Below are positions 45,653-56,282 of a stretch of DNA of 64,000 nt, one piece after another. The translations under genes were made by a program, and so were the position numbers. This DNA is from Comamonas koreensis (GTDB lineage: Bacteria; Pseudomonadota; Gammaproteobacteria; Burkholderiales; Burkholderiaceae_C), in assembly GCF_014076495.1 (NCBI RefSeq), contig NZ_CP043575.1, forward strand, positions 2,232,001 to 2,296,000. Direction: 5' to 3'. Below the pieces are notes generated by a model that did not search any database, was not told the DNA's origin, and saw only the letters and a list, made by a program, of their open reading frames with translations. Position 1 is the first letter of the stretch. Each line of letters opens with the position of its first letter.

Positions 45653-45663
45653 ACAAGACTGCG

Positions 45664-45691
45664 ATTATAGAACGAATTTTTGACCTGAAAA
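45664..45691 (-). promoter_or_regulatory. Promoter of the tRNA-Asn array
   Basis: On the minus strand TTTTCA (45686-45691), 16 bases, and a perfect TATAAT (45664-45669), just upstream of the first tRNA. Confidence 0.65.
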
Positions 45692-45727
45692 ACGGACGAG
45701 GTCATTTTTTGCCGCGCAGGGCTGGGC

Positions 45728-46171
45728 TCATTGCGGTGCCGGGGGCTCGGGCCGGCACCACAGCCAGGCCAGCACGCAGGCCATGCAGCCAATCGACAGC
45801 AGCTTGGCCCAGCCGGGCGCTGGCACCAGCAGCATGATGACTGCGCACAGCGCCATCGTGATGCTGGCGCTCCACTTGGCCTTGCGGCTGACAAAACCGC
45901 CCGCCGCCCAGTTGCGCAGCATGCCGCCAAACAGCCGGTGGTGCCACAGCCAGGCATGCAGGCGCGACGAGCTGCGCGCCGCGCAGGCCCCGGCCATCAG
46001 CACAAAGACCGTGGTCGGCAGCCCCGGCACAAAAATGCCGACGATGCCCATCGCCAGGCAGGCCACAGCCGCCAACAGCAGCAGCCAGCGCAAGACCGGA
46101 CTGCGGATGGGGCAGTAAGCCGGTGTCTGCACGTCTTGCAGCGCGGTGGAAGAGGCTCCGGGCTCGTTCAT
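45728..46171 (-). CDS. DUF454 (YbaN-like) inner-membrane protein
   Basis: A 147-residue membrane protein of unknown function. VLRWLLLLAAVACLAMGIVGIFVPGLPTTVF is the family opening, quoted by GIFVPGLPTT, followed by WLWHHRLFGGMLRNWAAG and KAKWSASITMALC. Three to four membrane helices are visible. ATG at 46171 is chosen because the domain begins soon after; the longer frame overlaps def upstream sequence. Divergent from def. Confidence 0.83.
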   Translation of the reverse strand: MNEPGASSTALQDVQTPAYCPIRSPVLRWLLLLAAVACLAMGIVGIFVPGLPTTVFVLMAGACAARSSSRLHAWLWHHRLFGGMLRNWAAGGFVSRKAKWSASITMALCAVIMLLVPAPGWAKLLSIGCMACVLAWLWCRPEPPAPQ

Positions 46172-46311
46172 GGTCCAGCATTGTGCATCGCGCCGCATAA
46201 CAGTGTCTTGATGCTGGGCAAGGGTGGTGGGCATCTTGCTGCGCTGCTGCGCCGGTGCTTTGGGTGGCAAAAGGCGCCAGACGGGCTTGCGCGCTGCGCT
46301 ACCATGCCGGC

Positions 46312-46851
46312 ATGGCGATCTATCCAATCTTGAAAATGGGCGATGCCCGTTTGCTGCGCACCGCGCAGCCCGTGACCGAATTTGACACCGATGCGCTGCA
46401 CCAGCTCGTGCAGGACCTGCTTGACACCATGCGCGACGCCAACGGCGCGGGCCTGGCTGCGCCGCAGATCGGGGTGGATCTGCAGGTGGTGTTCTTTGGC
46501 TCGCCCGAGCGCAACCCGCGCTACCCGGACCGCCCGCTGGTGCCGCCCACGGTGCTGATCAACCCGGTGATCACGCCCTTGTCGGACGAGGAAGAAGACG
46601 ACTGGGAGGGGTGCCTGTCGGTGCCGGGGCTGCGCGGCATGGTGCCGCGCTGGCGCAAGATCCGCTACACCGGCTTTGACCAGTATGGCGACCCGATTGA
46701 CCGCGAGGCCGAAGGCTTCCATGCCCGCGTTGTGCAGCATGAATGCGACCACCTCTGGGGCAAGCTCTACCCGATGCGGGTGCGCGATTTCAGCCAGTTC
46801 GGTTTTACCGAGATTTTGTTTCCCGGCATCAGCGCGGCCGAGGACGACTGA
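46312..46851 (+). CDS. def: Peptide deformylase
   Basis: Removes the formyl group from nascent N-formyl-Met. The 179-residue metalloenzyme has the three motifs: [10 protein letters not shown] (I), EGCLSVPG with a metal Cys (II) and QHECDHLWG with two metal His and the catalytic Glu (III). ATG at 46312 gives [14 protein letters not shown], the normal start. Motif III reads HLWGKLY instead of the HLNG/HLIG common in canonical enzymes, which suggests a second, accessory deformylase rather than the fmt-linked one. Its stop lies 19 bases from the opposing glnD stop. Confidence 0.92.
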   Translation: MAIYPILKMGDARLLRTAQPVTEFDTDALHQLVQDLLDTMRDANGAGLAAPQIGVDLQVVFFGSPERNPRYPDRPLVPPTVLINPVITPLSDEEEDDWEGCLSVPGLRGMVPRWRKIRYTGFDQYGDPIDREAEGFHARVVQHECDHLWGKLYPMRVRDFSQFGFTEILFPGISAAEDD

Positions 46852-46870
46852 GCCGGGTTCGCCTTAACGG

Positions 46871-49489
46871 TCAACCGGCCGCGCCGCTGCCCGTCGCGGC
46901 CAGTGCCCAGAGCAGCTCGGTCTCGATCGCGATCTGGCTCACATTGTTCTGCAGCTCCGGGCCCTGCAGCAAAAAGCTGTCTTCCACGCGCTCGCCCAAG
47001 GTGCTGATCTTGGCCAGCTCGACACTCAGCTGGTGGCGGGCCAGGATGCGTGCCACGGTGTAGAGCAGGCCTGCGCGGTCTGCCGCCGAGATGGACAGCA
47101 GCCAGCGCTGGCCTTTGTCATCGGGGCGCAGCAGCACGCGCGGCGCCACCGGAAAGCTCTTGACCCGGCGCGAGACGCGGCGCTGCGCGGGCTCGGGCAG
47201 CGGCTGGGCGGCCACCAGCACGCGCGTGAGCTCGCTCTCGACCAGGTTGATCAGCTCGCGGTAGCTTTGCGGTGCATCGGTCGCCACCACCTGGAAGGTA
47301 TCGAGCGCATAGCGGTTAAGGGCGGTGTGCACGCGCGCGTCCAGAATCGAAAAGCCCGCCTGGTCAAAATAGCTGCAGATGCGGGCAAACAGATCGGGCT
47401 GGTCGGGCGCATATACCATCACCTGCAGGCCTTCGCCGGCCAGCGACTGGCGCGCGCGCACCAAGGTGGCCTTGCTGCCCACGGCGCGTGACAGGTGGCG
47501 CGTGTGCCAGGCGATATCGGCGGCCTCGTGGCGCAGAAAATAATCGAGGCCCAGCGTATCCCACAGCGCTTTTTGCGATTCATGGGGCTGGGCCGACAGC
47601 GCCAGCAGCACCAGCGCTTCGCGCTTGCGGATTTCCACCTGCGCGGCCACATCGGGTGCCCGCCCGCCCAGCACACGCAGCGTCGAGCGGTACAGGTCTT
47701 CGAGCAGCTTGCCTTTCCAGGCATTCCAGACCTTGGGGCTGGTGCCGCGGATATCGGCGACGGTGAGCAGGTAGAGGGCGGTGAGCCGGCGCTCATTGCC
47801 CATGCGCTGGGCAAAGGCGGTGATCACCTCGGGGTCGGACGTATCCTGCTTTTGCGCGACCTGGCTCATCGTCAGGTGCTCGCGCACCAGAAACTCGACC
47901 AGCTGCCGGTCTTCCTTGGCAATCTGGTGATCGCGGCAAAAACGCTTGACTTCCAGCGCACCGATCTCCGAATGGTCACCACCCCGGCCCTTACCGATGT
48001 CGTGGAACAGGGCGGCCAGGTACAGAATCCAGGGCTTGTCCCAGCCAGCGGCCAGCTGGGAGCAGAACGGGTACTCATGCGCATGCTCGGCCATGAAAAA
48101 GCGCCGCACATTGCGCAGCACCATCAGGATGTGCTGGTCCACCGTGTAGACATGGAACAGGTCGTGCTGCATCTGGCCCACGATGCGGCGGAACGGCCAG
48201 AGGTAGCGGCCCAGCACCGAGGTCTGGTTGAGCAGCCGCATCGCATGGGTGATGCCATGGGGCTGCTGCAGAATCTGCATGAAGGTGGCGCGGTTGACCG
48301 GGTCACGACGGAACTGGGCATCCATCAGCTGGCGCGCATGGTAGAGCGCGCGGAAGGTACGGGCCGACAGGTCCTTCAAGCCCGGCTCGGTCTCGTAGAG
48401 CAAGAAGGTGCGCAAGATCGCATGCGGGTTGCGCTGGTAGACCTCGTCGTCGGCCACCTCAATGAGGCCGGCCTTGTCGTAGAACTCGTCATCGATGCGG
48501 CGCAAGGTGTGGTTGCCCGGGTGCAGGCGCTCGTCCATGTTCAGCATCAGGATCTGCGTGAGCTGGGCCACCGCCTTGGCAGCCCAGTAGTAGCGCTTCA
48601 TCAGCTCCTCGCTGGCGCGCTTGGGAAAGCGCTGGCCAGCTGGCGTGATGGTCTTGAAGCCAAAGGACTCGGCCACCGGCGTTTGCAGGTCGAACACCAG
48701 CCGGTCCTCACGGCGCCGGGCCACAATGTGCAGCCGCGCGCGGATGAGGCAGATCAGGTCCTCGTTGCGCTGCAGGTTGCGCACCTCGTAGACGGTGGCC
48801 AGCCCCTTGTCGGCCAGCTCCTTCCAGCGGCTGCCCAGGCCGGTAGCGCGGCCCAGCCACAGAATCAGCTGCAGATCGCGCAGGCCGCCGGGCGATTCCT
48901 TGCAGTTGGGCTCGAGCGCATAGACGGTGTTCTCGTACTTGTTGTGGCGCTGCTGCATCTCCAGCACCTTGGCCACGACAAAGGCATCGGGCTTGATGGA
49001 CTGGGCCAGCGCGGCCTGGAACAGGTGGTAGAGGCGGGGCGAGCCAATGATGCGGCGCGACTCCAGCAGCGCCGTCTGCACCGTCACATCGGCCTGGGCT
49101 TCGCTGATGCACTGGCTGATGGTGCGCACGCTCGACCCTATCTCCAGCCCGGCATCCCAGCACGAGCCGATGAACTGCTCGATCGCGGTGCGCAATTCAA
49201 TGTCCTGCTCCGGATCGGTGCCTTCGGGCAGCAGCAGCAGCACATCGATATCGGAATAGGGAAACAGCTTGCCCCGGCCAAAGCCGCCCACCCCCACCAG
49301 GTTCAGGCGCCCGGGCAGGCCAGCCAGGTGCCAGAGATCGCGCAGCAGCCCATCGGCCAGCTGCGAGAGCTTGCGCAGCTGGGTCTGTATGCCCCGGGTG
49401 CTGCTGCCCCCGGCCATGATGTCATCAAACAGGGCGCTGCGTTGCGCCTGGTACTGCTCGCGCAGCTGCGGAATGCGAGGATCGTTCAT
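46871..49489 (-). CDS. glnD: Bifunctional PII uridylyltransferase / uridylyl-removing enzyme
   Basis: Senses glutamine and adds or removes UMP on PII (GlnB Tyr51, gene at 25177). The 872-residue product shows nucleotidyltransferase GVGGFGRGKLFPYSDIDVLL (Asp pair in SDID), a GlnD linker region, an HD phosphohydrolase site with ALFHDIGKGRGGDHSE, and two C-terminal ACT domains (about 700-870; VMVYAPDQPDLFARICSYFD and LLSISAADRAGLLYTVARIL). All catalytic elements are intact. It lies downstream of map on the same strand, a common order in proteobacteria. Confidence 0.96.
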   Translation of the reverse strand: MNDPRIPQLREQYQAQRSALFDDIMAGGSSTRGIQTQLRKLSQLADGLLRDLWHLAGLPGRLNLVGVGGFGRGKLFPYSDIDVLLLLPEGTDPEQDIELRTAIEQFIGSCWDAGLEIGSSVRTISQCISEAQADVTVQTALLESRRIIGSPRLYHLFQAALAQSIKPDAFVVAKVLEMQQRHNKYENTVYALEPNCKESPGGLRDLQLILWLGRATGLGSRWKELADKGLATVYEVRNLQRNEDLICLIRARLHIVARRREDRLVFDLQTPVAESFGFKTITPAGQRFPKRASEELMKRYYWAAKAVAQLTQILMLNMDERLHPGNHTLRRIDDEFYDKAGLIEVADDEVYQRNPHAILRTFLLYETEPGLKDLSARTFRALYHARQLMDAQFRRDPVNRATFMQILQQPHGITHAMRLLNQTSVLGRYLWPFRRIVGQMQHDLFHVYTVDQHILMVLRNVRRFFMAEHAHEYPFCSQLAAGWDKPWILYLAALFHDIGKGRGGDHSEIGALEVKRFCRDHQIAKEDRQLVEFLVREHLTMSQVAQKQDTSDPEVITAFAQRMGNERRLTALYLLTVADIRGTSPKVWNAWKGKLLEDLYRSTLRVLGGRAPDVAAQVEIRKREALVLLALSAQPHESQKALWDTLGLDYFLRHEAADIAWHTRHLSRAVGSKATLVRARQSLAGEGLQVMVYAPDQPDLFARICSYFDQAGFSILDARVHTALNRYALDTFQVVATDAPQSYRELINLVESELTRVLVAAQPLPEPAQRRVSRRVKSFPVAPRVLLRPDDKGQRWLLSISAADRAGLLYTVARILARHQLSVELAKISTLGERVEDSFLLQGPELQNNVSQIAIETELLWALAATGSGAAG

Positions 49490-49610
49490 GGTGCCTAACT
49501 ATGCTGTCGTTGGCAGTGTGCCATAGCAATCAACAGCAGCTGCGAGTAAGCACATTCCATGCCACTACGCACCAAATGGGGGCATGGCGGAGGCGGGACT
49601 GCCAGAAACG

Positions 49611-49646
49611 ACCAAGGCGGCATGCTGGTTGCAATGCCGCCTTGGT
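49611..49646 (-). terminator. Strong hairpin after map
   Basis: A perfect 13-bp stem ACCAAGGCGGCAT/ATGCCGCCTTGGT (49611-49623 with 49634-49646) lies about 65 bases after the map stop. The following minus-strand bases CGTTTCT are only weakly T-rich, so termination may be partial, letting some transcripts reach glnD. Confidence 0.5.
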
Positions 49647-49711
49647 GTGGGCAGGTGCCGGGCAGGCCCGGCACGCGCGCAGCGATTTATTCGTGCCGGA
49701 TCAGCACCCGA

Positions 49712-50527
49712 TCAGCACTTGGTGCTGGTCACAAAGCTGGGCGGCGTGGGCGAGCCCTCCGACCAGGTCAGCACTTCATAGCCGGTGTCGGTCACCAGCA
49801 CTTCGACTTCCCACTGGGCCGAGAGGCTGTGGTCCTTGGTGATGACGGTCCAGCCGTCATTGCCCAGGTCCTTGATGTCCTTCTTGCCCAGGTTGAGCAT
49901 GGGCTCGATCGTGAAGATCATGCCGGTCTTGAGCTCGACGCCGGTGCCCGGGCGGCCGTAATGCAGCACCTGGGGCTCGTCGTGGAACACCTTGCCGATG
50001 CCGTGGCCGCAATACTCGCGCACGACCGACAGGCCCTGGCCTTCGGCAAACTTCTGGATCGCATGGCCGATATCGCCCAGGTGGGCGCCATTCTTGACCT
50101 GCACGATGCCATGCCACATGGCTTCAAAGGTCAGCTGGCACAGGCGCTTGCCCGCAATCGTGCCTTCGCCGATCACGAACATGCGGCTGTTGTCACCAAA
50201 ATAGCCTTCGGGCGTGATGATGGTCACGTCCACATTGACGATGTCGCCCTTCTTGAGCGGTTTGTCATTGGGGATGCCGTGGCAGACCACATGGTTGACC
50301 GACGTGCAGACATAGGCCGGGTAGGGCGTCATGCCTGGCGGCTGGTAGCCCAGGCAGGCCGATTTGGTGCCTTGCTTTTCCATCGCCTCGGCGCACAGCA
50401 GATCGATTTGCTTGGTGGTGATACCCGGTTGGATGTGGGGGGTGATGTAGTCCAAGACCTCCGAGGCCAGGCGGCCTGCGATGCGCATCTGCGCAATATC
50501 GTCTTCGGTATTGATTTTGATCGTCAT
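49712..50527 (-). CDS. map: Methionine aminopeptidase, type I
   Basis: Removes the initiator Met after deformylation. The 271-residue product has HGIPNDKPLKKGDIVNVDVT (first metal Asp), FGDNSRMF (second), CGHGIGKVFHDEP (metal His), IFTIEPMLN and AQWEVEVLVTDTG (metal Glu residues). All five ligands are present. A short C-terminal tail ends in KC. It is divergent from purL. Confidence 0.96.
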   Translation of the reverse strand: MTIKINTEDDIAQMRIAGRLASEVLDYITPHIQPGITTKQIDLLCAEAMEKQGTKSACLGYQPPGMTPYPAYVCTSVNHVVCHGIPNDKPLKKGDIVNVDVTIITPEGYFGDNSRMFVIGEGTIAGKRLCQLTFEAMWHGIVQVKNGAHLGDIGHAIQKFAEGQGLSVVREYCGHGIGKVFHDEPQVLHYGRPGTGVELKTGMIFTIEPMLNLGKKDIKDLGNDGWTVITKDHSLSAQWEVEVLVTDTGYEVLTWSEGSPTPPSFVTSTKC

Positions 50528-50709
50528 AGCCCACGATTATCCCACTGCTGCCATTGGCCTGTTTTCCATGCGGCTACGTGTCCTGGCGCGGCACAGTAGA
50601 ATCCCGGGTTATCCCGCCCTTGTCATGGTGCTGCCACGGTCCGCCCGTAGCAGTGGGCAAGGCGCATGCGTGCTTTCTTCCCATCCTCCTAGTCCACATA
50701 GGCTGCCAC

Positions 50710-53700
50710 GTGACACTGCACCTGACTCAGCTACCAGGCGGTAACGCCCTCAGCTCCTTCCGCGCCCAACAACTGCAGACCGCATTGACGGCGATCCATC
50801 CAAAGATAACGGGCATTGCTGCCCGTTTTGTGCATCTGGTGGCCACCGAGCAGCCCCTGGCGGGTGCCCAGGCCGAGCGCGTAGCGGCCCTGCTGACCTA
50901 TGGCGACCCCTATGAAGGCGGCAGCGATGGCCTGGCCTTCATCGTCACCCCGCGCATGGGCACCATCTCGCCCTGGGCTTCCAAGGCCACCGACATTGCC
51001 CGCAACTGCGGCCTGGCGCTGTTCCGCATCGAGCGCCTGACCGAGTACCGGATCGAGCTCAAGGCCGGCCTGCTGGGTGGCAAGCCCGAGCTGAGCGCCG
51101 AGCAGACCGCGCAGATCGCCGCACTGCTGCACGACCGCATGACCGAGTCGGTCTTCGCCACCCGCGCCGAAGCCGAGCAGCTGTTCTCCGCACTGCAAGC
51201 CCAGCCGATGGAGTTTGTCGATGTGCTGGGCGGCGGCCGCAGCGCGCTGGAAAAAGCCAACAAGCAATGGGGCCTGGCGCTGGCCGACGACGAGATCGAG
51301 TACCTGGAAAACGCCTTCAAGGGCCTGGCGCGCAACCCCAGCGATGTCGAGCTGATGATGTTTGCCCAGGCGAACTCCGAGCACTGCCGCCACAAGATCT
51401 TCAACGCCAAGTTCACCATCGATGGCGTGGCGCAGGACAAGAGCCTGTTTGGCATGATCCGCCACACCGAGGCGGTATCGCCCCAACACACCGTCGTTGC
51501 CTATTCGGACAATGCCTCCATCATGGAAGGCCACCAGGTCGAGCGCTTTGTCGCGCCGTTCAACACCCAGGCCGATGCCGTGACTGCGCCCAGCTACCAA
51601 AAGCACAGCGCCACCAGCCATGTGCTGATGAAGGTCGAGACCCACAACCACCCCACAGCCATCTCGCCTTTCCCCGGCGCCTCCACCGGCGCGGGCGGTG
51701 AGATCCGTGACGAAGGCGCGACCGGCCGGGGCTCCAAGCCCAAGGCGGGCCTCACCGGTTTCACCGTCTCCAAGCTCTGGGGCAGCGAGGTCGGCAAGCC
51801 CGAGCACATCGCCAGCCCGCTGCAGATCATGATCGAAGGCCCGCTGGGCGGCGCCGCGTTCAACAACGAATTCGGCCGCCCCAACCTGACCGGCTACTTC
51901 CGCGAGTACGAGCAGCAAGTCGGTGACATCACCCGTGGCTACCACAAGCCCATCATGATCGCCGGTGGCCTGGGCGTGATCGATGCCGAGCAGACCCAGA
52001 AGATCCTCTTCCCGGCTGGCACCTTGCTGATCCAGCTGGGCGGCCCGGGCATGCGCATCGGCATGGGCGGGGGTGCTGCCAGCTCCATGGCCAGCGGCAC
52101 CAACGCGGCCGAGCTGGACTTTGACTCGGTGCAGCGCGGCAACCCCGAGATCGAGCGCCGTGCGCAAGAGGTCATCAACCACTGCTGGCAGCAGGGCGCG
52201 GCCAACCCCATCCTGGCGATCCACGACGTGGGCGCCGGTGGCCTGTCCAACGCTTTTCCCGAGCTGACCAATGACGCCGGCCGTGGCGCCCGCTTTGACC
52301 TGCGCAAGGTCAACCTCGAAGAATCGGGCCTGGCTCCGAAGGAAATCTGGTCCAACGAAAGCCAGGAGCGCTATGTGATGGCGATTGCGCCCGAGTCGCT
52401 GGCGCAGTTCACGGCGTTTTGCGAGCGCGAGCGCTGCCCGTTTGCCGTCATCGGCACGGCCACCGAAGAGCGCCAGCTGGTGCTCGAAGACCCGGCTGCG
52501 ACCGCGGACGACCAGAAATTCCCGGTCGATATGCCGATGGACGTGCTGCTGGGCAAGCCGCCCAAGATGCACAAGGATGTGCAGACTGTGGCACGCAGCC
52601 TGCCGGCCATCGACCTGACCGGCGTGCCGCTGGAAAAGGCCGTGATCGACGTGCTGGCCCACCCCACGGTAGCCTCCAAGCGCTTCCTGGTCACCATTGG
52701 TGACCGCGCCGTCGGCGGCCTGACCCACCGCGACCAGATGGTCGGCCCTTGGCAGGTGCCGGTGGCCGACGTGGCCGTGACCCTGGCCGATTTCCAGGGC
52801 TTCAAGGGCGAAGCGATGGCGATGGGCGAGCGCACGCCGCTGGCAGCGATCAATGCTCCCGCCTCGGGCCGCATGGCGGTGGCCGAGGCCATCACCAATA
52901 TGCTGGCAGCGCCCATTGCGCTGTCCAAGGTCAAGATGTCGGCCAACTGGATGGCCGCCTGCGGCGAGCCCGGGGAAGACGCCGACCTGTACGCCACCGT
53001 CAAGGCCGTGGGCATGGAGCTGTGCCCGCAGCTGAACATCTCCATCCCCGTGGGCAAGGACAGCCTGTCGATGCGCACGCAGTGGAGCGAGGGCGGCCAG
53101 ACCAAGAAGGTCACCTCGCCCGTCAGCCTGATCATCACCGGCTTTGCCTCCATCGATGATGTGCGCAGCACCTTGACGCCCCAGCTGGACGCCAACGAGC
53201 CCGACACCACCTTGGTGCTGGTTGATCTGTCGCGCGGCAAGATGCGCATGGGTGGCTCGATCCTGGGCCAGGTGCTGGGCCAAAGCGGCAATGAAACGCC
53301 GGACCTGGACGAGGCCAAGGACCTGATTGCACTCGTTGACGCCGTCAACGCGCTGCGCGCCCAGGGCAAGATCCTGGCCTACCACGACAAGGGCGACGGC
53401 GGCCTGCTGGCCACCGTGGCCGAAATGGCCTTTGCCGGCCATGTCGGCGTGGCACTGAATGTGGACATGCTGATCACCGAAGGCGATGGCATCTCCGACA
53501 GCCGCATGGACAGCGGCGAAGGCAAGAACTGGGGCGCCCAGGTATCGGGCCGCCGCGAAGACCTGACTTTGCGCGCGCTGTTCAACGAAGAGCTGGGCGT
53601 GGTGCTGCAGGTCAAGACCAGCGACAGCGCCGAGGTGCTGCAGACGCTGCGCGAGCACGGCCTGTCCACCTGCAGCCACATCGTGGGCAAGACGCGTCCG

Positions 53701-54720
53701 GCCTCGTCCAGCATGGACATGGGCAAGGGCGAGCTGCAGGTCTGGCGCGATGCCAAGAAGGTGTTTGGCGCCAGCCTGAGCGATCTGCACCAGGTCTGGG
53801 ATGCCGTGAGCTGGAAGATTGCCCAGCAGCGCGACAACCCCGCTTGTGCCGACAGCGAGCACGCTTCGGTAGGTGTGCCGTCTGACCCGGGCATGCATGT
53901 GCACCTGACCTTCGACCCGCAAGAGGTGGTGGCAGCCCCGTATGTGAACGTGGCAGCCAAGCCCCGCGTGGCGGTGCTGCGCGAGCAGGGCGTTAACTCC
54001 CACGTGGAGATGGCCTACGCCTTTGGCGAAGCCGGCTTTGAAGCGGTGGACGTGCACATGACCGACCTGCAGACGGGCCGTGCCCAGCTGCGTGACTTTG
54101 CCGGTATCGTCGCCTGCGGCGGCTTCAGCTATGGTGACACCCTGGGCGCCGGCATTGGCTGGGCCCGCTCCATCACCTTCAACGAGCCGCTGTCCGAGCA
54201 GTTCCAGGCCTTCTTCAGCCGCAAGGACACGTTCGGCCTGGGCGTCTGCAATGGCTGCCAGATGTTTGCCGAACTGGCCGATATCATCCCCGGTGCGCAA
54301 GACTGGCCACGCTTTACGCAAAACCAGAGCAACCGCTTCGAGGCGCGCCTGTCGATGGTCGAAGTGCTGGACTCGCCCAGCCTGTTCCTGCAAGGCATGG
54401 CTGGCTCGCGCCTGCCGATCGCCGTGGCCCATGGCGAAGGCTATGCCAACTTCCGCTTCCGTGGCAACGCCGATGCGGTGATCGCCGCGATGCGCTATGT
54501 GGACAACCACGGCCAGGCGACCGAGCAGTACCCGTTCAACCCGAACGGCTCGGCCGGCGGCCTGACCGCTGTGACCACCGCCGATGGCCGCTTTACCGCG
54601 ATGATGCCGCACCCCGAGCGCGTGTTCCGCAACGTGCAGATGAGCTGGACCGACGGCGACCGTTCGGCCCACAGCCCCTGGATGCGCGTCTGGCGCAATG
54701 CCCGCCACTGGCTGGGCTGA
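50710..54720 (+). CDS. purL: Phosphoribosylformylglycinamidine synthase
   Basis: Converts FGAR and glutamine to FGAM in purine synthesis; the large single-chain type. The 1336-residue product has an N-terminal PurS-like part, two synthetase halves ([21 protein letters not shown], quoted by [22 protein letters not shown]), and a C-terminal glutaminase with the nucleophile Cys in [12 protein letters not shown] and the His in [12 protein letters not shown] start at GTG 50710 ([20 protein letters not shown]); the frame is open further upstream, but that part is not family-like. A terminator follows directly. Confidence 0.96.
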   Translation: MTLHLTQLPGGNALSSFRAQQLQTALTAIHPKITGIAARFVHLVATEQPLAGAQAERVAALLTYGDPYEGGSDGLAFIVTPRMGTISPWASKATDIARNCGLALFRIERLTEYRIELKAGLLGGKPELSAEQTAQIAALLHDRMTESVFATRAEAEQLFSALQAQPMEFVDVLGGGRSALEKANKQWGLALADDEIEYLENAFKGLARNPSDVELMMFAQANSEHCRHKIFNAKFTIDGVAQDKSLFGMIRHTEAVSPQHTVVAYSDNASIMEGHQVERFVAPFNTQADAVTAPSYQKHSATSHVLMKVETHNHPTAISPFPGASTGAGGEIRDEGATGRGSKPKAGLTGFTVSKLWGSEVGKPEHIASPLQIMIEGPLGGAAFNNEFGRPNLTGYFREYEQQVGDITRGYHKPIMIAGGLGVIDAEQTQKILFPAGTLLIQLGGPGMRIGMGGGAASSMASGTNAAELDFDSVQRGNPEIERRAQEVINHCWQQGAANPILAIHDVGAGGLSNAFPELTNDAGRGARFDLRKVNLEESGLAPKEIWSNESQERYVMAIAPESLAQFTAFCERERCPFAVIGTATEERQLVLEDPAATADDQKFPVDMPMDVLLGKPPKMHKDVQTVARSLPAIDLTGVPLEKAVIDVLAHPTVASKRFLVTIGDRAVGGLTHRDQMVGPWQVPVADVAVTLADFQGFKGEAMAMGERTPLAAINAPASGRMAVAEAITNMLAAPIALSKVKMSANWMAACGEPGEDADLYATVKAVGMELCPQLNISIPVGKDSLSMRTQWSEGGQTKKVTSPVSLIITGFASIDDVRSTLTPQLDANEPDTTLVLVDLSRGKMRMGGSILGQVLGQSGNETPDLDEAKDLIALVDAVNALRAQGKILAYHDKGDGGLLATVAEMAFAGHVGVALNVDMLITEGDGISDSRMDSGEGKNWGAQVSGRREDLTLRALFNEELGVVLQVKTSDSAEVLQTLREHGLSTCSHIVGKTRPASSSMDMGKGELQVWRDAKKVFGASLSDLHQVWDAVSWKIAQQRDNPACADSEHASVGVPSDPGMHVHLTFDPQEVVAAPYVNVAAKPRVAVLREQGVNSHVEMAYAFGEAGFEAVDVHMTDLQTGRAQLRDFAGIVACGGFSYGDTLGAGIGWARSITFNEPLSEQFQAFFSRKDTFGLGVCNGCQMFAELADIIPGAQDWPRFTQNQSNRFEARLSMVEVLDSPSLFLQGMAGSRLPIAVAHGEGYANFRFRGNADAVIAAMRYVDNHGQATEQYPFNPNGSAGGLTAVTTADGRFTAMMPHPERVFRNVQMSWTDGDRSAHSPWMRVWRNARHWLG

Positions 54721-54740
54721 TCTGCGCAACGCCCATGACG

Positions 54741-54767
54741 AAGGCCCTGCACTGCAGGGCCTTTTTT
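54741..54767 (+). terminator. Terminator after purL
   Basis: A perfect 10-bp stem AAGGCCCTGC/GCAGGGCCTT (54741-54750 with 54754-54763) ends in six T. Confidence 0.92.
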
Positions 54768-54788
54768 CATGCGCCGCGGTTCAGTGGC

Positions 54789-55490
54789 TCAGAGCTTCAT
54801 CACCACCGGGCCGCCCTTGGCAATGGCGCGCTGGTAGGCTTCGCGGGCCTGCATGCGCTGGCGGTAGGCATGCAGATGCGGCCAGTCGGCGGCATTGGCG
54901 CAGCGCGCCAGCGCGGCCTCGACGGCAAAGCCCATCTGAAAATCGGCCATCGTCAGGTGATCGCCGGCAAACCAGGGCTGGTGAGCCAAGTGGTGGTTCA
55001 TATAGGCCATCGCCGCCTCCATGTGCGGCGCGATCAGCTGCTTGTGCACCTGCTGGCGCAGGCCGCGCAGCACCGGGCGCACGACGGGGCGCAGCAGCAG
55101 CGGCAAGCGCTTGGCCGCGATGCTGTCAAACACCAGCTGCAGCAGCAGCCAGTTCATCAGCGAGCCCTCGGCAAAATGCATCCAGTAGCGGCACTGCAGG
55201 TGCTCGGGGCTGCTGCGCGGCGGATCGAGGTGGGCCATGTCGGGCGGCGCCCAGGCGCCATAGCGCTCGGCCAGGTACTCGATGATGGCGCCGGATTCTG
55301 CAATCACCAGGCCCCGGTCGCAGAGGATGGGTGAGAGGCCCAGCGGGTGGATGCGCTTGAGCGCCGGCGGCGCTAGGCGCGTCTTGGCATCGCGCGGGTA
55401 GGTCTCCAGCGCATAGGGCAGGTTCAGCTCTTCGAGCAGCCACAGCACGCGCTGCGAGCGTGAGGTTTCCAGGTGGTGAAGGGTCAGCAT
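54789..55490 (-). CDS. Glutathione S-transferase family protein
   Basis: A 233-residue GST. The N-terminal thioredoxin-like domain (about 1-80) has LTLHHLETSRSQRVLWLLEE, with Ser at the usual catalytic position region, HPLGLSPIL (cis-Pro) and the glutathione-binding ESGAIIEYL. The C-terminal helical domain includes YWMHFAEGSLMNWLL and HLTMADFQMGFAVEA (N-capping box Asp). Four bases separate it from the SDR gene stop, so the SDR and GST are probably one transcript. Substrate unknown. Confidence 0.9.
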   Translation of the reverse strand: MLTLHHLETSRSQRVLWLLEELNLPYALETYPRDAKTRLAPPALKRIHPLGLSPILCDRGLVIAESGAIIEYLAERYGAWAPPDMAHLDPPRSSPEHLQCRYWMHFAEGSLMNWLLLQLVFDSIAAKRLPLLLRPVVRPVLRGLRQQVHKQLIAPHMEAAMAYMNHHLAHQPWFAGDHLTMADFQMGFAVEAALARCANAADWPHLHAYRQRMQAREAYQRAIAKGGPVVMKL

Positions 55491-55493
55491 GCT

Positions 55494-56282
55494 TCAGTTT
55501 CCTTGCATGCGGCGCACCCAGGCCACCAGACCGGATGCCGTCGATTTGTAGCCGGGGCGCCAGCTCAGCCGGGAGCGCCAGGGCACGCCCAGCAGAAAGT
55601 GGCCCCGGGCCCAGCCCTTAAGCATCGCGCTGGCCGCCTGCTCTGGCTGCGGCCAGACTGGCAGGCTGGCGGGGTGAGGCTCGGTGAAGAAGGCATCGCT
55701 CAGGCCGGGCTTGAGCACGGCCAGGCTGACGCCTACGCCCTGAGGCACCAGCTCGAGTTGCAAGGTCTCGGCCAGGTTGATGAGTGCCGCCTGGCTGGGC
55801 CCATAGGCCAGGTTGCCCGGCAGACCCCGCAGGCCGGCCACACTGGCCACCAGGCTCAGATGCGGTTGGCGCCCGGCGCGCGCCGCTGCCAGCAGGTGGG
55901 GCGTGACGGCCGCGATCAAATGCAAGGCCCCGGTCAGATTGACCTCGCGGTGCTGCAGCAAGCTGTTGAGGTCCAGGTCATCGGCCCGCATGGTCTGCCG
56001 CTCGCCTGCGCAGTAGCAGACCAGGTCCAGCGGCCCGTCCTCCAGCAGCTGCTGCACGGCGCTGACGACCGCATCGCGGTCCGTGACATCCAGCGGCAGC
56101 GGCAGACAGCCCGGGTGCTGCTCGGCGAAGCTGTCCAACACCTCCTGCCGGCGCGCGGACACGATCACGCGCGCGCCTGTGGCATGCAGCTGCTCGGCCA
56201 GCGCCAGACCGATGCCCGAGCTGGCGCCCACCAGCCAGACACGCAAGCCGTACCAGCGCGCAATGGGGGTGTTCAGTGGCAT
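55494..56282 (-). CDS. Short-chain dehydrogenase-like protein with altered active site
   Basis: A 262-residue SDR fold protein. The cofactor loop VWLVGASSGIGLALAEQL (GxxxGxG) and CYCAGE (NNAG-like region altered) are visible. The catalytic region SLVASVAGL and AYGPSQAALINLAET keeps Ser and Tyr, but the Lys of YxxxK is Gln (codon CAG). The ATG at 56282 has a strong AGGAGG ribosome site. Classical oxidoreductase activity is therefore doubtful; it may be a modified or non-catalytic SDR. It probably leads an SDR-GST operon and is divergent from an ECF sigma gene. Confidence 0.85.
   Translation of the reverse strand: MPLNTPIARWYGLRVWLVGASSGIGLALAEQLHATGARVIVSARRQEVLDSFAEQHPGCLPLPLDVTDRDAVVSAVQQLLEDGPLDLVCYCAGERQTMRADDLDLNSLLQHREVNLTGALHLIAAVTPHLLAAARAGRQPHLSLVASVAGLRGLPGNLAYGPSQAALINLAETLQLELVPQGVGVSLAVLKPGLSDAFFTEPHPASLPVWPQPEQAASAMLKGWARGHFLLGVPWRSRLSWRPGYKSTASGLVAWVRRMQGN

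Noticed and set aside
47495..49498. A plus-strand open frame of 667 codons antisense to glnD
   Set aside because: No recognisable motif and shadow-type composition; glnD is complete on the other strand.
50731..54729. A minus-strand open frame of 1332 codons antisense to purL
   Set aside because: Same shadow effect; purL has all catalytic motifs and its own terminator.
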